Source of the DNA: Bradyrhizobium jicamae
Lineage (GTDB): Bacteria; Pseudomonadota; Alphaproteobacteria; Rhizobiales; Xanthobacteraceae
Direction of reading: 5' to 3'
NCBI RefSeq assembly: GCF_018130695.1
Contig: NZ_JAFCJX010000007.1
Span: 186,001-250,000, forward strand
DNA: 64,000 bases
Shown here: one piece after another, positions 27,512 to 38,497 of the stretch
Position numbering within the stretch: position 1 is the first letter of the stretch
Layout: every line of letters begins with the position of its first letter
Made by a program: the position numbers and the translations under genes
Notes under the pieces: generated by a model
Seen by the model: the letters and a program-made list of their open reading frames with translations, nothing else
Told to the model about the DNA's origin: nothing
Database searches by the model: none

Positions 27512-27540
27512 TGCGTGCACGCATCGTGCCGCCACACAGA

Positions 27541-27681
27541 AAAAAAGCCGGGCCCATAAGAGCCCGGCTTAGGTATTGGCCACGTGAGGCCGACACAATC
27601 ACCTTCCAAGAGGGATTACTGAACATCCGCACCACTGGAGGAGGGGGACATATGCGCAGCGCGACTGCTCAGCGTGTTGAC
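27541..27681 (-). ncRNA. Candidate small RNA with anti-Shine-Dalgarno motif
   Basis: A strong minus-strand terminator (AGCCGGGC/GCCCGGCT, 27546-27569, followed by seven Ts) ends a stretch with no minus-strand gene before it. Upstream on that strand are a hairpin GGCC-TCACGT-GGCC and a pyrimidine stretch CCCCCTCCTCC that is complementary to ribosome binding sites. A weak promoter (TTGCCG, 17 bases, TCATAG) would start transcription near 27681. Rhizobial small RNAs often expose CCUCC motifs. This is inferred from sequence only. Confidence 0.5.
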
Positions 27682-27791
27682 ACTATGATCCTCATCAACC
27701 GCATGCGGCAACTATGCATGCCGCATGTCAGACATGCGGAGAGTTGGGGCATAAGGGCCGCTAATCCGCGAAAGATCGGGAAAAACCGGCA

Positions 27792-27880
27792 CCAAAGCGC
27801 GATGAGATCGCGCTTTGGCTCTTTGTTTTTGAGCATGACCTTTTCGGAAAACCGCTTCACACTTTTCCGGATCATGCTCT
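27792..27880. repeat. Dispersed palindromic element, family D, reverse orientation
   Basis: A 12-bp hairpin CCAAAGCGCGAT/ATCGCGCTTTGG is followed by a second dyad around TTTTCGGAAAACCGCTTC and GGATCATGCTC. It is the reverse complement of the element at 63308-63408, with only a few differences. It fills part of the 645-base gap between the lyase and lysR genes. Confidence 0.85.
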
Positions 27881-27894
27881 GGCGCTTACAAAAA

Positions 27895-27925
27895 ATCCCG
27901 CTCTGGCGCGAGGCCGGAGCGGGAT
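27895..27925 (-). terminator. Intrinsic terminator of the lysR gene
   Basis: ATCCCGCTC/GAGCGGGAT form a 9-bp stem, and on the minus strand T-residues follow. It begins 25 bases after the lysR stop codon. Confidence 0.85.
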
Positions 27926-27949
27926 GAATGCCTTGAAAAGCGAGGCTCT

Positions 27950-28873
27950 TTACGAGGGCCAGCGCTGCGCCTTGCTGACGACGAAGTCGCGGAACACCTG
28001 CACGCGCGCGACCGTCTTCAATTCCTCGGGATAGACGAAGTAGGTGTCGAGCGCGATCGAGTCGGACTCGCCGAACAACTGCACCAGGCGGTTGTTCTCT
28101 TCGACCAGGTAATCCGGCAGCGCAGCAATGCCGAGGCCCTGCTGGCAGGCGCGGACGAGACCGAGGATGTTGTTGACCTTGAAGTAGGCCTCGCGCGGAC
28201 CGGAGCCGTTCCGGCCGGCGTCGACCAGCCAGCTGCGATTCTGCAGATGCGAGGGCACCTGGGCATCGCCGAGCATGATGATGCGGTGCGAGTCGAGATC
28301 GTCGAGCGTCCGCGGCGTGCCGAAGCGCTTGATGTATTCCGGCGAGCAATAGGCATGGAAGCCGATCGAGAACAGCTTGCGCTGGATCAGGTCCGGCTGG
28401 GTCGGCTTGCGGGTGCGGATCGCAACGTCCGCCTCGCGCATCGACAGATCGAGATCCTCGTCGGTGACGATCAGCGAGATCCGGATGTCCGGATAGAGCG
28501 CGGTGAACTCGTCGAGCCGCGGGATCAGCCAGTTGATGCCAAGCGCGGGCGGCGTCGTGATCTTGAGATCGCCGCTCGGCCGCTCGCGGCTGTCGGTGAG
28601 TTTGGCACGCGCCGCCTGCAGCTGCATGAACACGTCATGCGCGGTGCGGAACAAGAGGTCGCCCTGCTCGGTGAGGATCAGGCCGCGGGCGTGGCGATGG
28701 AACAGCGAGACCGCCAGCTCCTGCTCCAGCGCCGAGACCTGGCGGGAGACCGCCGATTGCGAAAGTCCAAGCTGCTCGCCGGCATGCGTGAAGCTGCCCG
28801 CTTCCGCCGCTGCGTGAAACACCTTCAGCTTGTCCCAATCCATATCCGTAAATCCGTCGCGTGATCTTGGCAT
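27950..28873 (-). CDS. LysR-family transcriptional regulator
   Basis: A 307-residue protein. The helix-turn-helix is LKVFHAAAEAGSFTHAGEQL ... LSQSAVSRQVSALE (residues 15-70), followed by the effector domain (about 100-300). The ATG at 28873 comes two bases after the trxB stop (28876) and has GGAG 8 bases before it within trxB, so it is probably co-transcribed with trxB. An internal methionine 10 codons later (MDWDKLK) is the start in many homologues. The linkage to thioredoxin reductase hints at a redox or metabolic role, but the ligand is unknown. A terminator follows the stop. Confidence 0.87.
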   Translation of the reverse strand: MPRSRDGFTDMDWDKLKVFHAAAEAGSFTHAGEQLGLSQSAVSRQVSALEQELAVSLFHRHARGLILTEQGDLLFRTAHDVFMQLQAARAKLTDSRERPSGDLKITTPPALGINWLIPRLDEFTALYPDIRISLIVTDEDLDLSMREADVAIRTRKPTQPDLIQRKLFSIGFHAYCSPEYIKRFGTPRTLDDLDSHRIIMLGDAQVPSHLQNRSWLVDAGRNGSGPREAYFKVNNILGLVRACQQGLGIAALPDYLVEENNRLVQLFGESDSIALDTYFVYPEELKTVARVQVFRDFVVSKAQRWPS

Positions 28874-28875
28874 GA

Positions 28876-29841
28876 CTACTCCGCCGCTGCGCGATCGCTC
28901 GCGCGAAGAGCCAGGAAACGTTCAGCCTCGAGTGCGGCCATGCAGCCGAGGCCGGCGGCCGTGACGGCCTGTCGGTAGGTTTCGTCCGCCACGTCGCCCG
29001 CGGCGAACAGCCCGGGGACCGAGGTCGCGGTCGAATTCGGCGCCACCTCGACATAGCCGGACGGTTTGAGTTTGATCTGGCCTTTGACGAGCTCCGTCGC
29101 CGGCGCATGACCGATAGCGATGAAGACGCCGTCGGTCGGCACGTCGGTCAGCGTGCCGGTCTTGACGTTCTTTAAACGAACATGAGTGACCTTGTTCGGG
29201 TTCTCGGTGCCGCAGATCTCGTCGAGCGTCGAGTCCCAAACCACTTTGATCTTCGGGTGCTTGAACAGGCGCTCCTGCAGGATGCGCTCGGCGCGGAAGT
29301 GATCGCGGCGGTGCACGATGGTGACCTGCGAAGCGTGGTTGGTGAGGTACAGCGCCTCCTCGACCGCGGTGTTGCCGCCGCCGACCACCACGACTTCCTT
29401 GTTGCGGTAGAAGAAGCCATCGCAGGTGGCGCAGGCCGAGACGCCGCCGCCCTGGAATTTGCCTTCCGACGGTATCCCGAGCCAGCGCGCCTGTGCGCCG
29501 GTGGCGAGGATCACGGTCTCGGCAATGTAGATATCTCCGCTGTCGCAGGTCAGGCGGAACGGCCGCTGGCCGAGCTCGAGCTTGTTGACGAGGTCGGAGA
29601 CGATCTTGGTGCCGACATGGACCGCCTGTTTCTCCATCTGCTCCATCAGCCAGGGGCCCTGGATGACGTCGGCAAAGCCCGGATAGTTCTCGACGTCGGT
29701 GGTGATGGTGAGCTGGCCGCCCGGCTGGATGCCCTGGATCAGGATCGGCTCGAGCATCGCGCGCGCCGCGTAGATCGCTGCGGTGTAACCGGCGGGGCCG
29801 GACCCGATGATGACGACCTTGGCGTGGATAGGCGCGGGCAT
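28876..29841 (-). CDS. trxB: Thioredoxin reductase
   Basis: A 321-residue flavoprotein. FAD binding uses GSGPAGYTAAIYAAR at the N-terminus, and the redox-active pair Cys137/Cys140 lies in SACATCDGFF. NADPH binding follows at VVGGGNTAVEEA, and the C-terminal FAD motif is GLFAAGDVAD. It passes electrons from NADPH to thioredoxin in the cytoplasm. The start at 29841 (MPAPIHAKVVIIG) is chosen because GAGAGG precedes it and the upstream extension has no family similarity. It is divergent from lrp, with 290 bases between, and followed directly by lysR. Confidence 0.95.
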   Translation of the reverse strand: MPAPIHAKVVIIGSGPAGYTAAIYAARAMLEPILIQGIQPGGQLTITTDVENYPGFADVIQGPWLMEQMEKQAVHVGTKIVSDLVNKLELGQRPFRLTCDSGDIYIAETVILATGAQARWLGIPSEGKFQGGGVSACATCDGFFYRNKEVVVVGGGNTAVEEALYLTNHASQVTIVHRRDHFRAERILQERLFKHPKIKVVWDSTLDEICGTENPNKVTHVRLKNVKTGTLTDVPTDGVFIAIGHAPATELVKGQIKLKPSGYVEVAPNSTATSVPGLFAAGDVADETYRQAVTAAGLGCMAALEAERFLALRASDRAAAE

Positions 29842-30131
29842 TAGCAGATCCCTCTCCGTTGGGGACTTTGATGATGACTTGTGCGGGAAGGCGCTCCGGA
29901 AATGCGTCGCGGCAGCGCTGAAATCGCCCCTGAAGTCTATGATATCTGGTGAGCTATGCAAGAATTGCAATCCATAGCCGCGATTTTTCCCCGGAACTGA
30001 AGTCGTATCAGCGAAATCGTGCGCTGCACGCGCAATAAAATTGCGCAAGGTGCGCTGCCTGCGCTATGAGAGTTGCCGGCAAATCGCCAAATCTGCAATT
30101 CCCCCAGGGAACTCAAGGGAACTCAAGTCGC

Positions 30132-30611
30132 GTGTCGAAGAACCTTGACGAGATCGACCTCAAAATCCTCGCCGAAATCCAGGCCGACGGCCGAATCACC
30201 AACGTGGAACTCGCCAAACGGGTCGGGATTTCGCCGCCGCCGTGTCTGCGGCGGGTCCGGACACTGGAGGAGGAAGGCTACATCCAGGGTTACCGCGGGC
30301 TGCTCGACCCGCGCCGGCTCGGCTTCGACGTCACGGTGTTCGCCTCGGTCCATTTGTCGAGCCAGGCTGATGCCGATTTGCGCGCGTTCGAGACCTTCGT
30401 GCGCAGCGAACCGCTGGTGCGCGAATGCTGGATGCTGTCGGGCGAGGTCGACTTCATCCTGAAATGCGTCGCGCCTGATATGGCGACGTTCCAGGATTTC
30501 GTCACGCACCTGACCGCCGCACCGAACGTGCGCAACGTCAGGACGTCGCTGGTGCTGCACAATTCGAAATATGAAGCCGCGGTGCCGCTCGATCTGAAGG
30601 CTGTGGGCTGA
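30132..30611 (+). CDS. Lrp/AsnC-family transcriptional regulator
   Basis: About 159 residues. An N-terminal helix-turn-helix (LDEIDLKILAEIQADGRITN ... LAKRVGISPPPCLRRV) and a C-terminal RAM ligand-binding domain (from about residue 65) give the standard AsnC-family plan. AKRVGISPPPCLRR is the recognition segment. The GTG at 30132 is preferred (AAGGGA nearby). An in-frame ATG at 30066 would add 22 residues of no clear homology. It is divergent from trxB, a link seen in this lineage. The effector is presumably an amino acid. Confidence 0.87.
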   Translation: MSKNLDEIDLKILAEIQADGRITNVELAKRVGISPPPCLRRVRTLEEEGYIQGYRGLLDPRRLGFDVTVFASVHLSSQADADLRAFETFVRSEPLVRECWMLSGEVDFILKCVAPDMATFQDFVTHLTAAPNVRNVRTSLVLHNSKYEAAVPLDLKAVG

Positions 30612-30622
30612 GGCAAATGAAA

Positions 30623-30655
30623 AAGCGACCCAGCGCGGATGGCCCTGGATCGCTT
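30623..30655. terminator. Terminator hairpin between lrp and doxX
   Basis: AAGCGACCCAG and CTGGATCGCTT form an imperfect stem between two convergent genes. Short A- and T-rich flanks on both sides allow bidirectional use. Confidence 0.65.
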
Positions 30656-30680
30656 CTTTCAAGACGAATGGTCGCTCGAG

Positions 30681-31088
30681 TTACTTCTTCCGCATCTCGT
30701 CGACGCTGATCGGGCCGGGGCCCGAGGTCGCGAGATAGAGGCAGGCGAAGCAGAACAGGATCGCCGCGGTGCCGCCATTGAGCAGCGGCAGGAACACCGG
30801 CTCCTCCGGCTTCTTGAACATGTGGCCGAGGAAATAGGCGAAGGCCATTTCACCCGACAGGATGAACGCCACGATCCGCGAGAACAGGCCGATCATCAGG
30901 AGCGCACCGAGGATCAGCTCGATCGCGCCGGCGGTCGTGATCAGCGGCGGGATGTTGGCGAAGTAGGGCAGCACCGGAAACTTGAAGATCTTGGCGACGC
31001 CGTACTGAAACAGCAGCAGCCCCGTGATGAATCGGAAAAGGCTCAGCACGACCGGCTGAAATTTGGAGAACGTCTGGTCCATTGTCAT
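30681..31088 (-). CDS. DoxX-family membrane protein
   Basis: About 135 residues with four hydrophobic helices. LSLFRFITGLLLFQYGVAKIF near the N-terminus and TAGAIELILGALLMIGLFSRI in the middle are the family's conserved regions. DoxX-like proteins are inner-membrane proteins tied to quinone or redox reactions; their chemistry is mostly unknown. The start at 31088 (MTMDQTFSKF) is used because AGGGGG precedes it; an upstream ATG (31121) adds 11 unlikely residues. The region between this gene and greA has an AT-rich patch (31214-31250) that may hold its promoter. Confidence 0.8.
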   Translation of the reverse strand: MTMDQTFSKFQPVVLSLFRFITGLLLFQYGVAKIFKFPVLPYFANIPPLITTAGAIELILGALLMIGLFSRIVAFILSGEMAFAYFLGHMFKKPEEPVFLPLLNGGTAAILFCFACLYLATSGPGPISVDEMRKK

Positions 31089-31332
31089 TGACCCCCTGTT
31101 TGACACGCTGGAACATTGCACGAAGCGGAATACACCGTGTGTGTCTCCGCCATGATGTCAACACCGCCCCCGATGGATCATTGCGTGCGGTGAGGCACGC
31201 CGGTTTCCTTCAGGTAACTTAGTTATACTTCATAATCATATCACGCGCCTGACTAGGATAGGCGACGCGCCGCCGCCAATTCACAATCCCGTCAGGGGGA
31301 CGTGAGGCGACATCGTGTCGCCTCGGCGCAAC

Positions 31333-31363
31333 AAAAAAGCCGCGTCCAGGACGCGGCTTTTTT
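31333..31363. terminator. Bidirectional terminator after greA
   Basis: A-run, GCCGCGTCC/GGACGCGGC stem, T-run: a perfect symmetric intrinsic terminator 23 bases after the greA stop. Confidence 0.92.
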
Positions 31364-31385
31364 CACAACGAAACGTAGAACGAAT

Positions 31386-31862
31386 CTATCGCCACTCGAC
31401 CTTGGTGATCTCGTAGGCCTTGGCGCCGCCGGGCGCCACCACCTCGACGGTGGTGCCCTTCTTCTTGCCGATCAGCGCGCGCGCCAGGGGCGAGGTGATG
31501 GAGATGCGGCCCTTCTTGGCGTCGGCCTCGACCTCGCCGACGATCTGCCACACCGCCTTCTTCTCGGTGTCCTCGTCGACCAGCGTCACGGTGGCGCCGA
31601 ACTTGATGGTATCGCCGGACAGTTTCGAGATGTCGATGATATCGGCGCGCGCGAGCTTGTCCTCGAGCTCGGCGATGCGGCCCTCATTGTGCGACTGTTC
31701 TTCTTTCGCCGCGTGATACTCGGCGTTTTCCGAGAGGTCGCCGTGCGAGCGCGCCTCCGCGATGTGTTCGATGATGCGCGGACGATCCTCCGACTGGCGC
31801 TTCTTGAGCTCGTCCGTCAGTGCGGCATAGCCGCCCGCTGTCATCGGAACCTTTTCCATCAT
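31386..31862 (-). CDS. greA: Transcription elongation factor GreA
   Basis: A 158-residue protein, the normal GreA length. The N-terminal coiled coil carries the acidic tip residues in [17 protein letters not shown], and the C-terminal FKBP-like domain ends in [21 protein letters not shown]. It rescues backtracked RNA polymerase by stimulating transcript cleavage. Two consecutive ATGs (31862 and 31859) are possible, and AAGGA stands 5-8 bases upstream. It lies between carB (upstream on the same strand) and a strong terminator, with a 204-base gap to carB. Confidence 0.95.
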   Translation of the reverse strand: MMEKVPMTAGGYAALTDELKKRQSEDRPRIIEHIAEARSHGDLSENAEYHAAKEEQSHNEGRIAELEDKLARADIIDISKLSGDTIKFGATVTLVDEDTEKKAVWQIVGEVEADAKKGRISITSPLARALIGKKKGTTVEVVAPGGAKAYEITKVEWR

Positions 31863-32066
31863 TTTCGTCCTTCAGTCGTGCATTCCTTTAGATGGGTGCA
31901 CGTACCAACCAGTTCAGTCTAACGCAGGATCAGGACTCGAAAAGGAGCCCGGAAGCCCAGTGATTTTCGGCCCCGCTAAGGGCCGTGACAACATCCAATC
32001 GCGCGGTGAGTTCCAGCCGTACGGCTAAGCGCTGACCGCGTCGGGGCATTTTCGCCCGGGTTGCGG

Positions 32067-35531
<3,465 letters not shown>

Positions 35532-35559
35532 CAGCTCTCGCGGACTGGATTTTGGGCAC

Positions 35560-35588
35560 AAAAAAAGGGCGCGCTGGTCGCGCGTCCC
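35560..35588 (-). terminator. Intrinsic terminator between the MFS gene and carB
   Basis: On the minus strand GGGACGCGCG ... GCGCGCCC is followed by seven Ts. It ends transcription from the MFS gene before carB. A further hairpin TTTTCGGGG/CCCCGAAAA lies at 35637-35662. Confidence 0.75.
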
Positions 35589-35669
35589 TCGGGCCTAGGA
35601 GCGCGATCCCTCGCGCGCGGGTGGGTCTTAGACCAGTTTTCGGGGTGGCGAAACCCCGAAAAACGCCCA

Positions 35670-36839
35670 TCAACCGGCAATTTTCGCGGGTTTCGGCAGC
35701 GCCCGCCAGCCACGGAGGAGATGCACCAGAAGTGCTGCCGCGACGCTCGATCCGCCGACCCAGCCGAGGTCGGCCGGCGACAGGGTCGCGAGCACCGTGC
35801 CACCGAGCGCCCCGCCGATGGCGAAGCCGAGATACATCGACGAGGCGTTGAGCGAGAGCGCGATCATCGAGGCCTGCGGCTCGATCCGGATGATGCTGGC
35901 GACCTGCGCGGGATAGAACGCCCAGCCCGAGATGCCCCAGAGGAAGATCGTGCCGAGCACCGCATAATGCGCCTGCCCCGGCATCAGCTTCAGGATCAGC
36001 GAATGCAGGATCAGCGAACTTGCCATGCCGGCAAGCCCCAATGCCGCGGTGGTGAGCGTACCGAGCCGATCGGCCATGATGCCGCCGAGCATGTTCCCGA
36101 TCGCGGCGGCGGCTCCGAAGACCAGCAGCGCCAGGCTGATCTGGGAGGCATCGAAGCCGAGACCATGCAACGGCACGGCAAAATAGGTGAAAACCGTAAA
36201 GCCGCCGAGTGCCCATAAAACCGTGATCAGAAGTGCAATCAGAACGTTGTTGTGACGCGCCACAGCGAGCCGCTCGGCGAGCGAGGCCGTGTTGCGCGGC
36301 AGGCCACGGGGCAGGCCGAACAGCAGGCCGGCGAGCGCGACAGCACCGATCGCGGCGACCATGGCAAAGGTCGCACGCCAGCCGAGCAGGCTGCCGACGA
36401 GATTGCCGAGGGGGACGCCGACGACGGTTGCGATGGTGAGGCCGGAGGTGACCAGCGCCACCGCGCGGCCGCGGCGTTCGGGTGCTGCGACCGCCACCGA
36501 CACCGCGAGCGCGGTCGGCATGCACAGTCCGGCGCCCATCGCCATCAGCATTCGCGAGGCCAGCAGCAGGAAATAGCCCGAGGCCACCACGGCGAAGAGG
36601 TTTCCGGCGATGAAGGTCGATAGCGCCAGCGCCAGCACGGTGCGGCGGTCGATGTTGTTCAGCGCCACCGCGAGAATCGGCGAGCCCACGGCATAGGTGA
36701 GGGCATAGGCGGTGACCAACTGGCCGGCGGCCGGGACCGAAATTGCGAGGTCGTTGGCGATCGCGGGCAAAAGCCCTGCAATGACAAAGCTTTCCGTGCC
36801 GATCGCAAAGGCCGCCAGGGCCAGCCAGAACACGCTCAT
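35670..36839 (-). CDS. MFS transporter, DHA1 (drug:H+ antiporter) type
   Basis: About 389 residues with twelve hydrophobic helices. The motif-A region is NNIDRRTVLALALS between helices 2 and 3. RMLMAMGAGLCMPTALAV in helix 4 and TIATVVGVPLGNLVGSLLGWRATF in helix 5 are the antiporter motifs of the AraJ/YdhP-like branch. Probable substrates are sugars or toxic small molecules. ATG 36839 is preferred, with GAGG 9 bases upstream. It is divergent from an ArsR-type regulator, with two identical-pattern inverted repeats between them, so it is almost certainly repressed by that protein. Confidence 0.85.
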   Translation of the reverse strand: MSVFWLALAAFAIGTESFVIAGLLPAIANDLAISVPAAGQLVTAYALTYAVGSPILAVALNNIDRRTVLALALSTFIAGNLFAVVASGYFLLLASRMLMAMGAGLCMPTALAVSVAVAAPERRGRAVALVTSGLTIATVVGVPLGNLVGSLLGWRATFAMVAAIGAVALAGLLFGLPRGLPRNTASLAERLAVARHNNVLIALLITVLWALGGFTVFTYFAVPLHGLGFDASQISLALLVFGAAAAIGNMLGGIMADRLGTLTTAALGLAGMASSLILHSLILKLMPGQAHYAVLGTIFLWGISGWAFYPAQVASIIRIEPQASMIALSLNASSMYLGFAIGGALGGTVLATLSPADLGWVGGSSVAAALLVHLLRGWRALPKPAKIAG

Positions 36840-36854
36840 TGGAAATACCTCGAT

Positions 36855-36872
36855 GTTCAACGTTTATTGAAC
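36855..36872. promoter_or_regulatory. ArsR-type operator 1 (MFS/arsR region)
   Basis: GTTCAA-CGTTTA-TTGAAC: perfect 6-base arms with a 6-base centre, 16 bases upstream of the MFS start. Confidence 0.75.
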
Positions 36873-36902
36873 TATCAAACGCGGTGGCTCTGGTGTCAAT
36901 TA

Positions 36903-36920
36903 GTTCAAGAACTATTGAAC
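36903..36920. promoter_or_regulatory. ArsR-type operator 2 (MFS/arsR region)
   Basis: GTTCAA-GAACTA-TTGAAC: the same arms and spacing as operator 1, placed 48 bases away and 31 bases before the arsR start. Confidence 0.75.
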
Positions 36921-36950
36921 ATTGTAGCGAGATCGCTATGATTCCCGACC

Positions 36951-37322
36951 ATGAGCCGCACACCCCACCATCCCGCCCGCGAGCAGATCGAGCTGCCGCT
37001 GGTTCTGGATTGCCTGAGCGATCCGATCCGTCTGGCAATCGTCTACCAGCTCGCTCAGCAGGAACGTGTCAGCAGCGAACTCCGCTGCGGCGACTTCAAT
37101 GGGCTCGCCGGCAAATCCAACCTTGCGTATCACTTCGCCAAGCTGCGCGAATCCGGCCTGATGCTAACCCGCGTCGTCGGCACCAACCGCTTCATGCGGC
37201 TGCGCCGCGAGGATCTCGAGGCGCGTTTTCCGGGCCTGCTCGATGCGGTGCTCTGTTCCGCGGCCAAGGACGCCGATCGGCTGCAGCTTTCTGTCGAGTG
37301 CGAGGTGGTTGAGGCGGATTGA
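36951..37322 (+). CDS. ArsR-family winged-helix regulator
   Basis: A 123-residue protein. LDCLSDPIRLAIVYQLAQQE is the N-terminal helix pair of the ArsR fold, and GLAGKSNLAYHFAKLRESGL the recognition helix region (about 50-70). RVVGTNRFMRLRREDLE is the wing. No clear metal-binding cysteine pair in helix 3 is seen, so it probably senses an organic ligand. It is divergent from the MFS gene and is the likely owner of the two GTTCAA-N6-TTGAAC operators. Confidence 0.83.
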   Translation: MSRTPHHPAREQIELPLVLDCLSDPIRLAIVYQLAQQERVSSELRCGDFNGLAGKSNLAYHFAKLRESGLMLTRVVGTNRFMRLRREDLEARFPGLLDAVLCSAAKDADRLQLSVECEVVEAD

Positions 37323-37344
37323 AAGTGAGAGGCTGAGCGGCTTG

Positions 37345-37436
37345 CCTTAGCCCGGCTTCGCCCTGCGGGCTACGCCGCGGCAGCCTTCGCTACCAGAAGG
37401 CTTGCCGAGCCGAAGCTGCGATAGCAGCGAAGGCTG
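37345..37436. repeat. Palindromic intergenic element (family E)
   Basis: An AGCCCG ... CGGGCT hairpin at 37349-37371 is followed by inverted arms CAGCCTTCGCT (37381-37391) and AGCGAAGGCTG (37426-37436). The right arm runs into the 3' end of the tRNA-like gene. Confidence 0.65.
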
Positions 37437-37516
37437 GAGGCCCGGCCTGGATTTGAACCAGGATAAACAGTGATGCATCACTGCCGCGTCGACGCTTCCA
37501 TTCCGCCACCGGGCCG
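37435..37516 (-). tRNA. Atypical tRNA or tRNA pseudogene, identity unclear
   Basis: Read on the minus strand it has a perfect 7-bp acceptor stem (GGCCCGG/CCGGGCC) and a perfect T arm (CCTGG-TTCAAAT-CCAGG). The D-arm is Leu/Ser/Cys-like (TGGCGGAATGG ... GACGC), and CCA is encoded close after the acceptor. The anticodon arm is odd: CAGTG-ATGCAT-CACTG is self-complementary, giving a loop of 6 or 8 bases instead of 7, so the anticodon cannot be read safely (GCA is one reading). The D-loop is several bases too long. One extra base separates the acceptor from the position expected for CCA. Confidence 0.45.
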
Positions 37517-37584
37517 AGAGCATCTTTGCCCATTCCGGCAGGGCCAGCCACGCTTACCTTTGATTAACCCTAACTGTCGCGCCC

Positions 37585-37639
37585 GAGCGTTTCAGGCGAG
37601 GTGGACGCCGGTTCGCGTGAAGACAACGCGTCAAAACAA
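37585..37639. repeat. Short dispersed palindromic element, family D', copy 2
   Basis: GAGGTGGACGCCGGTTCGCG, with GCGTTTC and GACAACGCG flanks, matches 15010-15065 over most of its length. It ends directly at the methyltransferase stop codon. Confidence 0.7.
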
Positions 37640-37640
37640 G

Positions 37641-38336
37641 TCAGATCGGATGGCGCGCGACGAAGGTCATACGCCACGGATTGTGACCGATGTTGCGCGG
37701 GGCGCGCGTCGCGGACAGGCCGGCGGCGGTGAGCTTGGCGATCATCTCGTCCTCGCGATAGCGCTGCAGGCCGATCTTGTTGCGCAGTTGCCGGTAGTCC
37801 GACAGCGCCGTGCTGACGAGGCCGATCAGGGCATCGCGCAGGAAGCCGTGGCGGGCGGCGAAGCGCAGCAGCGCCAGCACGTCCTTGGCCATGCCGACTT
37901 CGGGCCGCAGGATGTCGCCGAGTACGAAGCGACCGGAGGGTTTGAGGATGCGGTGGATGACGTCGAAGGCCGAGTCCAGCTCGTTCGGCGTCATGTATTG
38001 CGCGACCGAATTCATCACGACGAGATCGACGGAATCGTCGGCCATCTTGCGAAGGTCATCGAGCGAGCGGACGCGGATTTTCGTATTGGGCGCGAAGCGC
38101 GCGATCAGCCGGCCGCGCACGCCCGGTGCGGGTTCGGCGAGATAGAGCATGGCGCAGGCATCCGCCACGCGCGACGCCGAGAGCGCCTCGCCACAGGCGT
38201 AGTCGAGCACCACCGCGTCCGGCGAGGAGATGTAGCCGATGATGTCGCGCGCGATCTCATCGAAATGCAGGTCGCGATGCCGCTTGCTGACATAAATCGT
38301 ATGCGTGGAATCGTAATAATCGATCCAGTCGTCCAT
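37641..38336 (-). CDS. Class I SAM-dependent methyltransferase
   Basis: About 231 residues. VVLDYACGEALSASRVADAC is motif I, the SAM-binding loop (residues about 42-61). SVDLVVMNSVAQYM is motif IV and RILKPSGRFVLGDILRP motif V-VI. The start at 38336 (MDDWIDYYDSTHTIYVSKRHRD) is preferred because the upstream open frame reads an Arg/Pro-rich sequence without similarity. The target of methylation is unknown. It stands alone, divergent from dps. Codon use is ordinary for the window. Confidence 0.8.
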   Translation of the reverse strand: MDDWIDYYDSTHTIYVSKRHRDLHFDEIARDIIGYISSPDAVVLDYACGEALSASRVADACAMLYLAEPAPGVRGRLIARFAPNTKIRVRSLDDLRKMADDSVDLVVMNSVAQYMTPNELDSAFDVIHRILKPSGRFVLGDILRPEVGMAKDVLALLRFAARHGFLRDALIGLVSTALSDYRQLRNKIGLQRYREDEMIAKLTAAGLSATRAPRNIGHNPWRMTFVARHPI

Positions 38337-38497
38337 AGCGGCATTCGTCCGGCGAGGAGGCTCTTCAAGCAGTTCCTGGGCCAGGAACATGCGGGTGGGT
38401 GATGCGTTAGGACGTTCGCAGGCCGTTGTCCAATACGGCGTCCAATGCGCCCGAACCCGTCCTTGAAACGCCCCGCTAGGTAACAGGAAGGTCCACC

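Noticed and set aside
31204..31260. AT-rich patch as an iron-responsive box
   Set aside because: Only weak dyad symmetry, no match to a known iron or Irr motif.
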